A stretch of DNA of 64,000 bases. Origin: CAMLHP01 sp035759745. Its GTDB lineage: Bacteria > Gemmatimonadota > Gemmatimonadetes > Gemmatimonadales > GWC2-71-9. Position numbers and translations under genes: made by a program. How positions within the stretch are numbered: position 1 is the first letter of the stretch; each line of letters starts with the position of its first letter. Below are positions 9,546-16,817 of the stretch, piece by piece. Location of the stretch: positions 1 to 64,000 of the forward strand of contig DASTUF010000084.1 of the NCBI GenBank assembly GCA_035759745.1. The letters run 5' to 3'. The notes under the pieces were generated by a model, which had not been told where the DNA came from, made no database searches, and was given only the letters and a program-made list of their open reading frames with translations.

Positions 9546-10046
9546 ATGCGGTTGTCGGTCGGCACGATGGCGCTCGTAACGGCACTGCTTGCCCCTGCGA
9601 CCCTCGCAGCCCAGGATGGCTCGGGCGGGTTCAACGTGAGCCGGGACAAGGATCCGATCGACGACACCAATCGCTCCATCGCGATGACAGGCGCGATCGA
9701 GCAGAGCGACCGGGAGCCGGCATTCGGCTGGCAATGCATGGAGGACGGCCTCAACGTCGTCTATCACTTCGGCACCTACTTCGGCGGCAACGACGACAAC
9801 GAGGTGACGATTCGCTACCGCTTCGATGAAACCCCGCCGTCCGGCACCGAAGCCTGGCAACTCCTCACCGGCAACAAGTCGGTGTATGTGCCGATGGACC
9901 AGGTAGCGGAGTTCACCCGCCTGGCCCAGCAGGCGAAGCTGCTCTCCATTCGCGTCACCGATCCGCTCGACGGCGAGACCTACACCGATCAGTTCAACCT
10001 GGCGGGAGCGGCGGAAGCCATTCAGGAGATGGGAGACTGTAGTTGA
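9546..10046 (+). CDS. Exported protein of unknown function (VasI-like features)
   Basis: 166 residues with a signal peptide ending in TLAAQ near residue 23. GGAGG precedes the ATG. The mature part has one cysteine, a DNEVTIRYRFD segment and the pattern TGNKSVYVPMDQVAEFTRLAQQ, which loosely resembles the VasI/type VI-associated and phage-associated small periplasmic family. No type VI genes are nearby, so the resemblance may be only fold-level. Its stop codon is formed inside the word-repeat element that follows. Confidence 0.65.
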   Translation: MRLSVGTMALVTALLAPATLAAQDGSGGFNVSRDKDPIDDTNRSIAMTGAIEQSDREPAFGWQCMEDGLNVVYHFGTYFGGNDDNEVTIRYRFDETPPSGTEAWQLLTGNKSVYVPMDQVAEFTRLAQQAKLLSIRVTDPLDGETYTDQFNLAGAAEAIQEMGDCS

Positions 10047-10109
10047 GAGTCAAGAGTTAAGAGATACGAGTGCCCAATCTCTTGATTCTCAACTCTCAAC
10101 TCTCGACTC
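10041..10109. repeat. Word-repeat hairpin (word GAGTTGAGA) abutting a start codon
   Basis: The left arm (10041-10065, AGTTGAGAGTCAAGAGTTAA type) and right arm (10076-10109, CTCAACTCTCAACTCTCGAC type) are imperfect reverse complements. The left arm supplies the stop codon of the upstream gene. The right arm ends at the base before the ATG at 10110 and leaves no Shine-Dalgarno for it. The same word family is found inside mnmE (52037-52130). Confidence 0.7.
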
Positions 10110-10475
10110 ATGCCTCCTTCGTCCCTTGTACGACTCCGAAAATTATGCCTCGCCCTCCCCGAGGCGCACGAGGTCGAGGCGTGGGGCGAGCCGACGTTCC
10201 GGGTGAAGAACAAGCTCTTCGCGATGTACGCAGCGCCCAACAACCATCATGGCGCGGGGCGCGCCGCGGTGTGGTGCAAGGCCGCACCCGGCAACCAGGA
10301 GCTGATGATCCACGATGCCCCGGATCGCTACTTTCGCCCACCGTACGTCGGCCCCAGCGGCTGGGTCGGGGTCTATCTCGACCGGGAGACCGACTGGTCC
10401 CTCCTGAAGGAGCTGCTGCGCGACGCGTGGCGACTCACCGCACCGAAGCGACTCATCAAGGAGCATGATGCCTGA
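10110..10475 (+). CDS. MmcQ/YjbR-family protein
   Basis: 121 residues matching the small MmcQ/YjbR family (CyaY-like fold, often annotated DNA-binding). Recognisable parts are LRKLCLALPEAHEVEAWGEP at the N-terminus, FRVKNKLFAMY, and the C-terminal WSLLKELLRDAWRLTAPKRL. The biochemical role is not established for the family. No ribosome site precedes the ATG because the repeat hairpin abuts it. No better start exists in frame before the conserved LRKLCLALP. It overlaps the next gene by 11 bases. Confidence 0.85.
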   Translation: MPPSSLVRLRKLCLALPEAHEVEAWGEPTFRVKNKLFAMYAAPNNHHGAGRAAVWCKAAPGNQELMIHDAPDRYFRPPYVGPSGWVGVYLDRETDWSLLKELLRDAWRLTAPKRLIKEHDA

Positions 10476-12090
10476 GACTTCACGCCGCGCGTTCGTGGGC
10501 GTCACCGGCGCCGCACTGCTCGCCGCATGCGCTCCCGCTGCCGTCACCCGTCGAGATGCGCATGACCTGATCATTCGCGGCGGGACGGTGCTGGATGGGA
10601 GCGGAGCTGCGGGCGTCACCGCCGACGTGGCGGTGTCGGGCGGCCGCATAGCCGCTATCGGGCCGTCGCTCGCCGCCCGCGGCGCGGAGGAACTCGATGC
10701 CCGCCACCTCGCGGTGGTGCCCGGGTTCATCGACATCCACTCGCATGCCGACGGCTCACTGGATGACGACCCGCGAAGCGAGTCCGCCATCCGCCAGGGC
10801 ATCACCACCATCATCGCGGGCCAGGATGGCGGGTCGCGCGGCACCGGCGCCGGCGGCCTGGGCGCGTGGTTCAAGGAGATCGACGCGCTCCAACCCGGTC
10901 CCAACGTGGCGTCGATGGTCGGTCTCGGCAGCGTGCGGGGAGCGGTGGTGGGCAATGACGACCGGCCGGCGACGCCTGCGGAGCTCGCCGAGATGACCCG
11001 GCTGGTGGAAGCCGCCCTGGCGGACGGAGCCTGCGGCGCCTCATCCGGACTGGAATACACACCGGGCGCCTTTGCCTCGATCGAGGAGCTGATTGCGCTT
11101 TGCCGGCCACTCGCCGCGCGCCGGCTACCCTATGCTTCCCACATGCGCAATGAAGACGACCGGCTGCTCGCCGCGATCGATGAGGCCATCGCGGTAGCCC
11201 GCGGCGCCGGCTGCCCCCTGCATGTGTCGCATCTCAAGACCCAGGGCCCTCGCAACTGGCCTCGACTGGACGATGCTTTCGCTCGCATCGAGGGGGCCAA
11301 CAGCGGTGGTGGATCGGCCACCTTCGACCGCTACGCCTACATCGCCTACTCCACCGGGCTCACCAATCTCTTCCCGGTCTGGAGCCGCGACGGCGGCACC
11401 GACGATTTCCTGGCGCGACTGGACGCTCCGGAAACCAGCGACCGCATCCGCACCGAAGCGCTCGCCAAGGTCGAGCTTATCGGCGGCTGGCACAACGTGC
11501 AGATCTCGTCGGTACGGAACGACGCCGACCGCGCCGCCGAGGGCCAGCGGCTGGATGACTGGGCGCGGATGCGGAATGAGGAGCCGTATGCCGCCACGCT
11601 CGGACTGCTTCGCCGCAACCGGGGCGGTGTCGGCATGCTTGGCTTCGCGATGAGCGAGGAGAATCTCGATCGTATCCTCGCCCACCCGCTCGCGATGGTG
11701 TGCACCGACGGCGGCGGATTCGCAATCGACGGCCCCACCCGGCGAGGCAGCCCGCATCCCCGCGGAGCAGGTAGCTTTGCCCGGGTATTGGGACGCTACG
11801 TTCGCGAGCGCAAGGCGCTGACCCTGCCCGATGCCATCCGCAAGATGACGTCGGCACCCGCTGCCCGGCTGCGGCTGGCCGATCGCGGCCTGCTGCGACA
11901 GGGTTACGCGGCGGATGTCGTGATCTTCGATCCCGACACGGTGGCCGACCGCGCCACGTTCGAGAATCCGTTCCAGTATCCTGTCGGCATCAGCGCCGTA
12001 ATCGTCAACGGCCGGTTTGCCTTGCGCGACGGAACACGTACGATGCCGGGCAGCGGACGGTCGCTGCGGCCGGCAGCCAACCCCCTGTAA
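10465..12090 (+). CDS. N-acyl-D-amino-acid deacylase-like amidohydrolase, exported
   Basis: 541 residues of the metal-dependent amidohydrolase superfamily, D-aminoacylase branch. The N-terminus has twin arginines (SRRAFVGVTGAALLAAC) with a lipobox, suggesting Tat export of a folded metalloenzyme and lipid anchoring. The first metal motif HSH follows FIDI near residue 91. Other family stretches are a GLEYTPG-type motif, SHMRNEDDRL, HVSHLKTQGP, CTDGGG and the C-terminal GYAADVVIFDPDTV. It probably releases D-amino acids from N-acyl forms or acts on a related amide. The start at 10465 versus 10468 is not resolved. Confidence 0.88.
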   Translation: MMPETSRRAFVGVTGAALLAACAPAAVTRRDAHDLIIRGGTVLDGSGAAGVTADVAVSGGRIAAIGPSLAARGAEELDARHLAVVPGFIDIHSHADGSLDDDPRSESAIRQGITTIIAGQDGGSRGTGAGGLGAWFKEIDALQPGPNVASMVGLGSVRGAVVGNDDRPATPAELAEMTRLVEAALADGACGASSGLEYTPGAFASIEELIALCRPLAARRLPYASHMRNEDDRLLAAIDEAIAVARGAGCPLHVSHLKTQGPRNWPRLDDAFARIEGANSGGGSATFDRYAYIAYSTGLTNLFPVWSRDGGTDDFLARLDAPETSDRIRTEALAKVELIGGWHNVQISSVRNDADRAAEGQRLDDWARMRNEEPYAATLGLLRRNRGGVGMLGFAMSEENLDRILAHPLAMVCTDGGGFAIDGPTRRGSPHPRGAGSFARVLGRYVRERKALTLPDAIRKMTSAPAARLRLADRGLLRQGYAADVVIFDPDTVADRATFENPFQYPVGISAVIVNGRFALRDGTRTMPGSGRSLRPAANPL

Positions 12091-12110
12091 TTCCCGTATC
12101 GGAGCATGAC

Positions 12111-13526
12111 ATGTCCGTAGGTGCCAGGTTCCTCGCACAGGTCGATCAGGCCTTCGACCGTGCTGCCGCGCTCACCCCGCACGACCCGACAATGCTCGCC
12201 AACATCAAGGCGTGCAAGAACGTGCTGTACACCAGCTTCCCGCTCAAGCGCGACGACGGCCGCATCGAGGTGATGCACGCATGGCGGGCGGAGCACAGCC
12301 ACCACAAGCTCCCCTGCAAGGGCGGCATCCGCTACGCCGAGACGGTCGACGCCGAGGAGATCCAGGCGCTGGCGGCGCTGATGACCTACAAGTGCGCGCT
12401 GGTGGACGTGCCGTTCGGCGGCGCCAAGGGCGGGGTGATGATCAACCCCAAGAAGTACTCGGCGGCGGAACTGGAACGGGTCACCCGTCGCTACGTCTTC
12501 GAACTGGTGCGCAAGAACTGCATGGGGCCCGGGCTCGACGTGCCCGCACCCGATGTAGGCACCGGACCGCGAGAGATGGCGTGGATCGCCGACACCTACA
12601 GCCAGCTCAAGCCGGGGGAACTTGACGCGCTGGCATGCGTCACCGGCAAGCCGGTGAGCGCCGGCGGCATCCGCGGGCGGCAGGAGGCTACTGGCCGGGG
12701 CGTGTTCTACGGTACTCGCGAGATCGCCAGCATCAAGGAGGACATGAAGGCCATCGGCCTCTCCACCGGGCTCGAAGGCAAGCGGGTGGTGATCCAGGGC
12801 CTGGGCAACGTGGGCGCCAATGCCGCGCACTTCTTCCAGCAGGAAGGCGCCATCATCGTGGGCCTGGCGGAATCGGAAGGCGCCATCGCCAACGCCAAGG
12901 GCCTCGACGTGGAGAAGGTGCTGGCGCAGCGCGCCGAGCGGCGCACCGTGCTCGGCTTCCCCGGCGCCACCAACCTTGCCAGCCGGGAAGCGGCGCTCGA
13001 GCTCGACTGCGACATCCTCATCCCGGCGGCGCTGGAGCGGCAGATCACCGCCGACAATGCGCCGCGGATCAAGGCGAAGATGGTGGTGGAGGCAGCCAAC
13101 GGGCCCACCACCGCGGAAGCCGATGCCATCCTGGCCCAGCGGGGCGTTTTCGTGATCCCCGACGCCTTCATCAATGCCGGTGGCGTGACCGTTTCGTACT
13201 TCGAGTGGGTCAAGGACCTGGGCCATGTGCGGTTCGGCCGGATGCAGAAGCGGGCCGAGCAGGCAGCGTATGCCCGGCTGCTGACGGCGGTGGAGCAGGT
13301 CACCGGCCGGGAGTTCACCGAGGCCGAGGTGGAGCAGGTCACTCGGGGCTCGAGCGAAGAAGACCTGGTCAATTCGGGCCTGGAGGAGACCATGATCGGC
13401 GCCTATCACCCCATCCGCGAGACCTGGAAGCGGCACGCCGACAAGGCGGACCTCCGCACCGCAGCCATGGTCGTCGCCATCGACAAGGTGGCACTGAGCT
13501 ATGAGCAGCTGGGCATCTTCCCGTAA
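12111..13526 (+). CDS. gdhA: Glutamate dehydrogenase (Glu/Leu/Phe/Val dehydrogenase family)
   Basis: 471 residues, cytosolic NAD(P)-dependent oxidative deaminase interconverting glutamate and 2-oxoglutarate plus ammonia. The catalytic region carries KLPCKGGIRY, ALMTYKCALVDVPFGGAKGG (catalytic lysine in GGAKGG) and PAPDVGTG. The nucleotide-binding domain has QGLGNVGANAA. The C-terminus contains the NAGGVTVSYFEW stretch typical of the hexameric class. Coenzyme preference cannot be read safely. The 3' end overlaps the next gene by 26 bases. Confidence 0.95.
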   Translation: MSVGARFLAQVDQAFDRAAALTPHDPTMLANIKACKNVLYTSFPLKRDDGRIEVMHAWRAEHSHHKLPCKGGIRYAETVDAEEIQALAALMTYKCALVDVPFGGAKGGVMINPKKYSAAELERVTRRYVFELVRKNCMGPGLDVPAPDVGTGPREMAWIADTYSQLKPGELDALACVTGKPVSAGGIRGRQEATGRGVFYGTREIASIKEDMKAIGLSTGLEGKRVVIQGLGNVGANAAHFFQQEGAIIVGLAESEGAIANAKGLDVEKVLAQRAERRTVLGFPGATNLASREAALELDCDILIPAALERQITADNAPRIKAKMVVEAANGPTTAEADAILAQRGVFVIPDAFINAGGVTVSYFEWVKDLGHVRFGRMQKRAEQAAYARLLTAVEQVTGREFTEAEVEQVTRGSSEEDLVNSGLEETMIGAYHPIRETWKRHADKADLRTAAMVVAIDKVALSYEQLGIFP

Positions 13527-14013
13527 ACGGCGGCCGGCGTTGGTGCTGGCGGCCATCCTGCTGGCCGTTGGCTGCCAGCCGCCCCCCCCGGAAACCAGCG
13601 CCGACCAGCCGCCGGCTGAGCATCCGGTGGCTGGCAGCTGGCGGGTCGAATTCACGCTCGACAGCGTTCGCAGCGGAACCGGGCCGTGGACGCCGGCCGA
13701 TACCGTGAACGTGGTGGGCCAGCTGATTCTGGCTGGCCCCGACACCGGGCAGGCAGTAATGCTCACCGGCAGCTCGGATTTTGACTTCACGCCGATGCTG
13801 GGCAGGCAGATTTCATGTTACGAGCCGGGCCCGGTGGAAGTCCGGGTCGGAAGAATCGATGAACGGTTCAACCTGCACTTCACACCCGGAGCCGCTGATT
13901 GCGGCTTCGGCGCGACCGTGGGCTGGAGCGGTGACTCCCTGACCGGGCGCTGGGGCGAAGCGTCGATCGCGGGGCCGGTGGCCATGGGGAGGGTGGTAAT
14001 GATCCACAGATGA
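13501..14013 (+). CDS. Small lipoprotein of unknown function
   Basis: 170 residues starting inside the 3' end of gdhA. The ATG at 13501 is kept because it supplies the basic n-region (RKRRP) ahead of the hydrophobic core and lipobox (AVGC). Internal TTG/GTG alternatives would lose it. The mature part has a proline-rich linker followed by beta-rich sequence with repeated VAGSWRVEF and GSSDFDFTP strands, and cysteines at CYEPG and DCGFG. This is lipocalin-like in appearance but I do not assign it. Its TGA lies in the hairpin that follows. Confidence 0.7.
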   Translation: MSSWASSRKRRPALVLAAILLAVGCQPPPPETSADQPPAEHPVAGSWRVEFTLDSVRSGTGPWTPADTVNVVGQLILAGPDTGQAVMLTGSSDFDFTPMLGRQISCYEPGPVEVRVGRIDERFNLHFTPGAADCGFGATVGWSGDSLTGRWGEASIAGPVAMGRVVMIHR

Positions 14014-14099
14014 AACTGATGTATACTCGATGAAGCTGATGTTTGGGTGAACAGCCGACCATCAGCTTCATCAATGTTCATCCACTTCATCTGTGGATC
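14001..14099. repeat. Word-repeat hairpin (word GATGAAGCTGATG)
   Basis: Perfect outer arms GATCCACAGATGAA (14001-14014) and TTCATCTGTGGATC (14086-14099), and perfect inner arms GATGAAGCTGATG (14029-14041) and CATCAGCTTCATC (14060-14072). Within each arm the GATGAA/CTGATG words repeat. The upstream stop codon (14011-14013) is inside the left arm. The right arm ends just before GGAGG, the ribosome site of the next gene. Confidence 0.75.
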
Positions 14100-14110
14100 T
14101 GGAGGCTCCC

Positions 14111-14362
14111 ATGGCCAAGTGCGAAGTCTGCGGCAACGCTTACTACCTCTCCTTCGACGTCGTCGCCGCCGGCGTGACCCATACGTTCGATTCCTTCGAG
14201 TGCGCCATCCACAAACTGGCCCCGACCTGCGCCCACTGCGGCTGCCGCATCATCGGCCACGGTATCGAGGCCAACGGCACCTTCTACTGCTGTGCTCACT
14301 GCGCCCACCAGGAGGGCGCCACCAAGGTTCGCGACAACGAGGCCCATGCCGCGTCGGACTGA
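14111..14362 (+). CDS. Small cysteine-rich (metallothionein/zinc-ribbon-like) protein
   Basis: 83 residues. The start at 14111 is preferred over 14093 because GGAGG sits 7 bases upstream. Two clusters of metal ligands are visible: CEVC at 4-7 and the later CAHCGC and CCAHC with nearby histidines. The FDSFECAIH segment with an isolated Cys/His pair resembles the widespread small family annotated as prokaryotic metallothionein. It is probably cytosolic and zinc-binding. Function is unknown. It overlaps the next gene by 17 bases. Confidence 0.8.
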   Translation: MAKCEVCGNAYYLSFDVVAAGVTHTFDSFECAIHKLAPTCAHCGCRIIGHGIEANGTFYCCAHCAHQEGATKVRDNEAHAASD

Positions 14363-14789
14363 ATTGCTCGCGCTGATCGCGCTGGTGGCCCTTGTCGGCT
14401 GCGACCGTCGGCGGCAGATGATGCCGCCCGACGGCGCCGATACCGGCGTTGCGATCCTGGACAGCATCCCGACCATCGAGATCCTCTCGCCTGCGGGGAC
14501 CGATACGCTGGTGGAGGGCCGTACCCACGTGATCCGCTGGACCGCGTCGGGCGTGCAAACCCTGGACATCGGTGCCGCCATCGGCGGCAAGGACAAGGGT
14601 CATCTCGGCATCGCCATCCCCGCCAGCCCCGATACGCTCGTGTGGACCGTTCCGGAGGGATTCGTTTCCGGCGTCGGCCTCGAGGCATCGTCCAATGCGC
14701 GACTGATGTTCGAGTCGCGCGATCCCGCGGGCGCGCACGCCGAGTCCGAACCATTCACCATCGTGGCCCAGCCGTCCATCGCCCCATGA
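14346..14789 (+). CDS. Lipoprotein with a Kre9/KNH-like Ig-fold domain
   Basis: 147 residues. The start at 14346 gives a good lipoprotein signal (RR, hydrophobic core, lipobox LVGC), while upstream ATGs only add low-complexity sequence. The mature domain follows the Ser-Thr-rich/Kre9-KNH pattern: IEILSPAGTDTLVEG, then HVIRWTASG, ending in a WTVPEG strand. Such Ig-like domains are found on envelope proteins of many bacteria. Role unknown. It starts inside the preceding gene and overlaps the next by 4 bases (ATGA), so translation is coupled. Confidence 0.7.
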   Translation: MPRRTELLALIALVALVGCDRRRQMMPPDGADTGVAILDSIPTIEILSPAGTDTLVEGRTHVIRWTASGVQTLDIGAAIGGKDKGHLGIAIPASPDTLVWTVPEGFVSGVGLEASSNARLMFESRDPAGAHAESEPFTIVAQPSIAP

Positions 14790-15001
14790 CATCCGACTCC
14801 GACTTCGACCTGATGCCGCTCGTGGCCGCGGGGGTGGTGCTGGCCGCCGCCTTCCTGGCCCGGCGCTGGCTCCGGAAGCACACCGACATCCCCAACGCCT
14901 TCCTGGCTGTCGGGGAGGAGCTCATTGTGCCCGTAGTGGCCACGTGGGCCGTGACCCAGGTAGAGCGCCGCAGGCTCCCGCGCTACGCATCCCGTGCGTG
15001 A
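14786..15001 (+). CDS. Small membrane protein
   Basis: 71 residues starting at the ATGA overlap with the upstream stop. One transmembrane helix is clear (LVAAGVVLAAAFLA, about residues 11-25), followed by a basic RRWLRKH. A second, weaker hydrophobic segment runs about 38-52. The basic C-terminus ends RRRLPRYASRA. No family recognised. It overlaps the next gene by 8 bases. Confidence 0.55.
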   Translation: MTSDSDFDLMPLVAAGVVLAAAFLARRWLRKHTDIPNAFLAVGEELIVPVVATWAVTQVERRRLPRYASRA

Positions 15002-15206
15002 CATCGACGACGACGCCACGGCTGAAGGAGCGGTGGAGCTGCACTGCCCCTGGTGCGGCGAGCCTCACACACTCGAACCCGATCCGTCCGGCGGCGCAGT
15101 TCAGGAATACGTCGAGGACTGCCCGGTATGCTGCAATCCCTGGCTGGTCAAAGTCCGATTCGCGGCTCCCGGACTTGCCGATGTGACGCTCGACCGGGCA
15201 CAATAG
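14994..15206 (+). CDS. CPXCG-motif cysteine-rich protein
   Basis: 70 residues with a GTG start overlapping the previous stop. It matches the small CPXCG family: first metal pair CPWCGE at 18-21, second CPVCCNPW at 43-46, and a beta hairpin between. The family is usually one zinc ribbon and has no assigned function. It precedes glutathione peroxidase by 5 bases, so it is probably in the same transcript. Confidence 0.85.
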   Translation: MRDIDDDATAEGAVELHCPWCGEPHTLEPDPSGGAVQEYVEDCPVCCNPWLVKVRFAAPGLADVTLDRAQ

Positions 15207-15211
15207 CCGCA

Positions 15212-15694
15212 ATGGCCACCAGCCTGTTCACCATTCCGGTCACGACCATCGACGGCCGCACCACCACCCTGGAACCGTGGCGGGGGCAGGTGCTGCTGAT
15301 AGTGAATGTCGCGAGCCAGTGCGGCTTCACGCCGCAGTATGAAGGACTGGAGGCGCTGCATCGCGCCCACGCCCCACAGGGGCTCGCGGTGCTTGGCTTC
15401 CCCTGCGACCAGTTCGGCCACCAGGAGCCGGGCGACGAGGCCGAGATCCGGGACTTCTGCCGGCTCACCTACGACGTGACGTTCCCGCTGTTCGCCAGGA
15501 TCGAAGTCAACGGGCCCGGCACGCATCCACTCTATCGCGAGCTCAAGCGCGCTCGGCGCGGCTTTCTGGGCACCGGCAACATCAAGTGGAACTTCACCAA
15601 GTTCGTGGTGGCTCGCTCGGGTCAGGTGGTCCAGCGCCACCCGCCAACCCGCACCCCGGAGCAACTGCAACCCGGACTCCTGAAACTGCTCTGA
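15212..15694 (+). CDS. Glutathione peroxidase-family thiol peroxidase
   Basis: 160 residues, usual length for bacterial GPx. The peroxidatic cysteine sits in NVASQCGFTPQY (no selenocysteine). The catalytic partners are in GFPCDQFGHQEPG and the WNFTKF motif. The second cysteine region implies a thioredoxin-dependent mechanism, as in most bacterial non-seleno GPx. It probably reduces hydrogen or organic peroxides in the cytosol. Start at 15212 chosen by homology. The frame runs open upstream through the CPXCG gene in another reading. Confidence 0.92.
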   Translation: MATSLFTIPVTTIDGRTTTLEPWRGQVLLIVNVASQCGFTPQYEGLEALHRAHAPQGLAVLGFPCDQFGHQEPGDEAEIRDFCRLTYDVTFPLFARIEVNGPGTHPLYRELKRARRGFLGTGNIKWNFTKFVVARSGQVVQRHPPTRTPEQLQPGLLKLL

Positions 15695-15704
15695 ACTTCT
15701 CGCT

Positions 15705-15767
15705 CTGATCCCTGATCCCAGGTCCCTGACCCCTGACCCCACGCCTCACGTCCCACGCCTCACGCCC
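15705..15767. repeat. Single-arm word-repeat element (CTGATCCC / ACGCCTC words)
   Basis: After the peroxidase stop, CTGATCCCTGATCCC-type words (15705-15740) pass directly into ACGCCTCACGTCCC-type words (15741-15767). No complementary arm is present. The first word matches, in reverse complement, the AGGGATCAGGG words at 25699-25730. The second matches the right arms at 4667-4692, 24701-24737 and 48734-48771. Confidence 0.6.
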
Positions 15768-15846
15768 TTCCTCGGTTCAATCCGCAACTCGCGTGACCTG
15801 CGCCACAGGCAACCCGGCCGCACTATGCCAGATATGACGGGCTGGT

Positions 15847-15863
15847 ATCGTCACTGTGACGAT
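15847..15863. promoter_or_regulatory. Palindromic operator-like site
   Basis: ATCGTCAC-T-GTGACGAT, perfect 8-bp arms around a single base, 35 bases upstream of the lipoprotein gene at 15898. Its size and symmetry suit a dimeric helix-turn-helix regulator (GTGAC half-sites recall GntR or CRP-type sites), but no regulator gene is adjacent. Confidence 0.45.
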
Positions 15864-15897
15864 TCCCCAATGGCACATTCACAATTGGAGTTGCTGC

Positions 15898-16293
15898 ATG
15901 CTGAAGACGATCCTTGCCGCAGATCTGCGGTTCGCCGCTCGGAAGAGCGGCTTTCTGGCGTTGCTGGCGCTTGCCTCGCTGACTGTTGCGGCATGCGACG
16001 ATGACACCAACGAACCCGAAGTGGGCAATCTCGACGTTACCGTGACGGTCACCGGCGAGGGCGCCGACGCTGACGGCTTCGACGTCACGGTTGGAACAGC
16101 TTCAATCGGCCCGGTAGCGGCCACTGGCGGCACCGTGTCCGCCACGGCCCTGGCCACTGGCGATACGCAGGTCACGCTGACCGGCCTGGACGCCAACTGC
16201 TCGGTGGATTCCGCCACCAAGACCGCTACGATTACCGATGGCGACACCACCGACGTGACGTTCGAGGTGAGCTGCTCCGCCGTAGCGGTATAG
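15898..16293 (+). CDS. Small Ig-like lipoprotein
   Basis: 131 residues. Start at 15898, which has GGAG 9 bases upstream. The N-terminus is long and basic (ARKSG) before the hydrophobic core and lipobox TVAAC, followed by acidic DDDTNEPE. The mature part is one beta-rich repeat-like domain with evenly spaced threonines and two cysteines (NCSVDS, VSCSA) that could bond, as in carboxypeptidase-regulatory or Big-type Ig folds. Function unknown. A palindrome upstream suggests regulated expression. Confidence 0.75.
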   Translation: MLKTILAADLRFAARKSGFLALLALASLTVAACDDDTNEPEVGNLDVTVTVTGEGADADGFDVTVGTASIGPVAATGGTVSATALATGDTQVTLTGLDANCSVDSATKTATITDGDTTDVTFEVSCSAVAV

Positions 16294-16355
16294 TTTTCCT
16301 CCGGGGCGCGGCCTCCCTGTGAGGTCGTGGCCCCGCTCGTCGCGGAGGTAGGCCC

Positions 16356-16577
16356 ATGTCGGTGAAGGGACGGAAGCCCGCCAAGAAGCAGGCTCGCAAG
16401 TACGGCGAAGCGGCAGGGAAGTGGGTGGAACGTGCCATGCGTCGTCGCAAGAAGGGCACGCTCCGCAGCGGACCGGGCGGCAAGGGTGGCAAGGTGAAGA
16501 GCCGCGAGCAGGCGATCGCGATCGGACTGTCCGAAGCTCGCGAGAAGGGAGCGAAGGTGCCCAGGAAGAAGTCGTGA
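16356..16577 (+). CDS. DUF6496-type small basic protein
   Basis: 73 residues, very rich in lysine and arginine, with GGAGG upstream. The pattern GKVKSREQAIAIGLSEARE followed by GAKVP is typical of the DUF6496 family. Such proteins probably bind nucleic acid, but no role is established. Its stop overlaps the GTG start of the next gene (GTGA). Confidence 0.8.
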   Translation: MSVKGRKPAKKQARKYGEAAGKWVERAMRRRKKGTLRSGPGGKGGKVKSREQAIAIGLSEAREKGAKVPRKKS

Positions 16578-16771
16578 GCTTCTGGAGCCGCTTGTTCGGC
16601 CCGCGCGAGACACCCGAGGAAACGGTGCAGCGCACTCGCCGAGCCCTGGAACTGATGGACTCCGGCAAGACCGACGAGGAAGTGGAACGCGCGCTCTACA
16701 TGGACGGAGTCCCGGTAGAGCGCGCGCGTGCGTTGGTCGCCGAGGTACGACGAGTAAAAGGTGAAAGGTGA
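16574..16771 (+). CDS. Small acidic-helical protein, unknown
   Basis: 65 residues from a GTG start in a 4-base overlap with the upstream gene. After SFWSRLFGPRE the sequence is predicted helical (ETVQRTRRALELMDSGKT) with a second helix ending RALVAEVRRVK. It may partner the basic protein just upstream, since the two are translationally coupled. No family recognised. The stop codon lies inside the repeat hairpin that follows. Confidence 0.55.
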   Translation: MSFWSRLFGPRETPEETVQRTRRALELMDSGKTDEEVERALYMDGVPVERARALVAEVRRVKGER

Positions 16772-16817
16772 ACAGTGAACGGGAAGCCCTGATCACCGTT
16801 CACCTTTCACGCTTCAC
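16757..16817. repeat. Word-repeat hairpin (word GTGAAAGGTGAAC) between convergent genes
   Basis: Left arm 16761-16782 (GTGAAAGGTGAACAGTGAAC type) and right arm 16794-16817 (CACCGTTCACCTTTCAC type). The left arm contains the TGA of the upstream gene and the right arm ends at the base before the stop codon of the opposing gene (16818), so the element exactly fills the space between two converging stops. Related words occur at 55569-55637 and 58502-58588. Confidence 0.7.

Noticed and set aside
11904..13790. Very long minus-strand open frame opposite the amidohydrolase and gdhA
   Set aside because: Antisense to two strongly conserved genes, no recognisable motifs, His/Arg/Gly-rich composition expected from the complementary strand of GC-rich codons.
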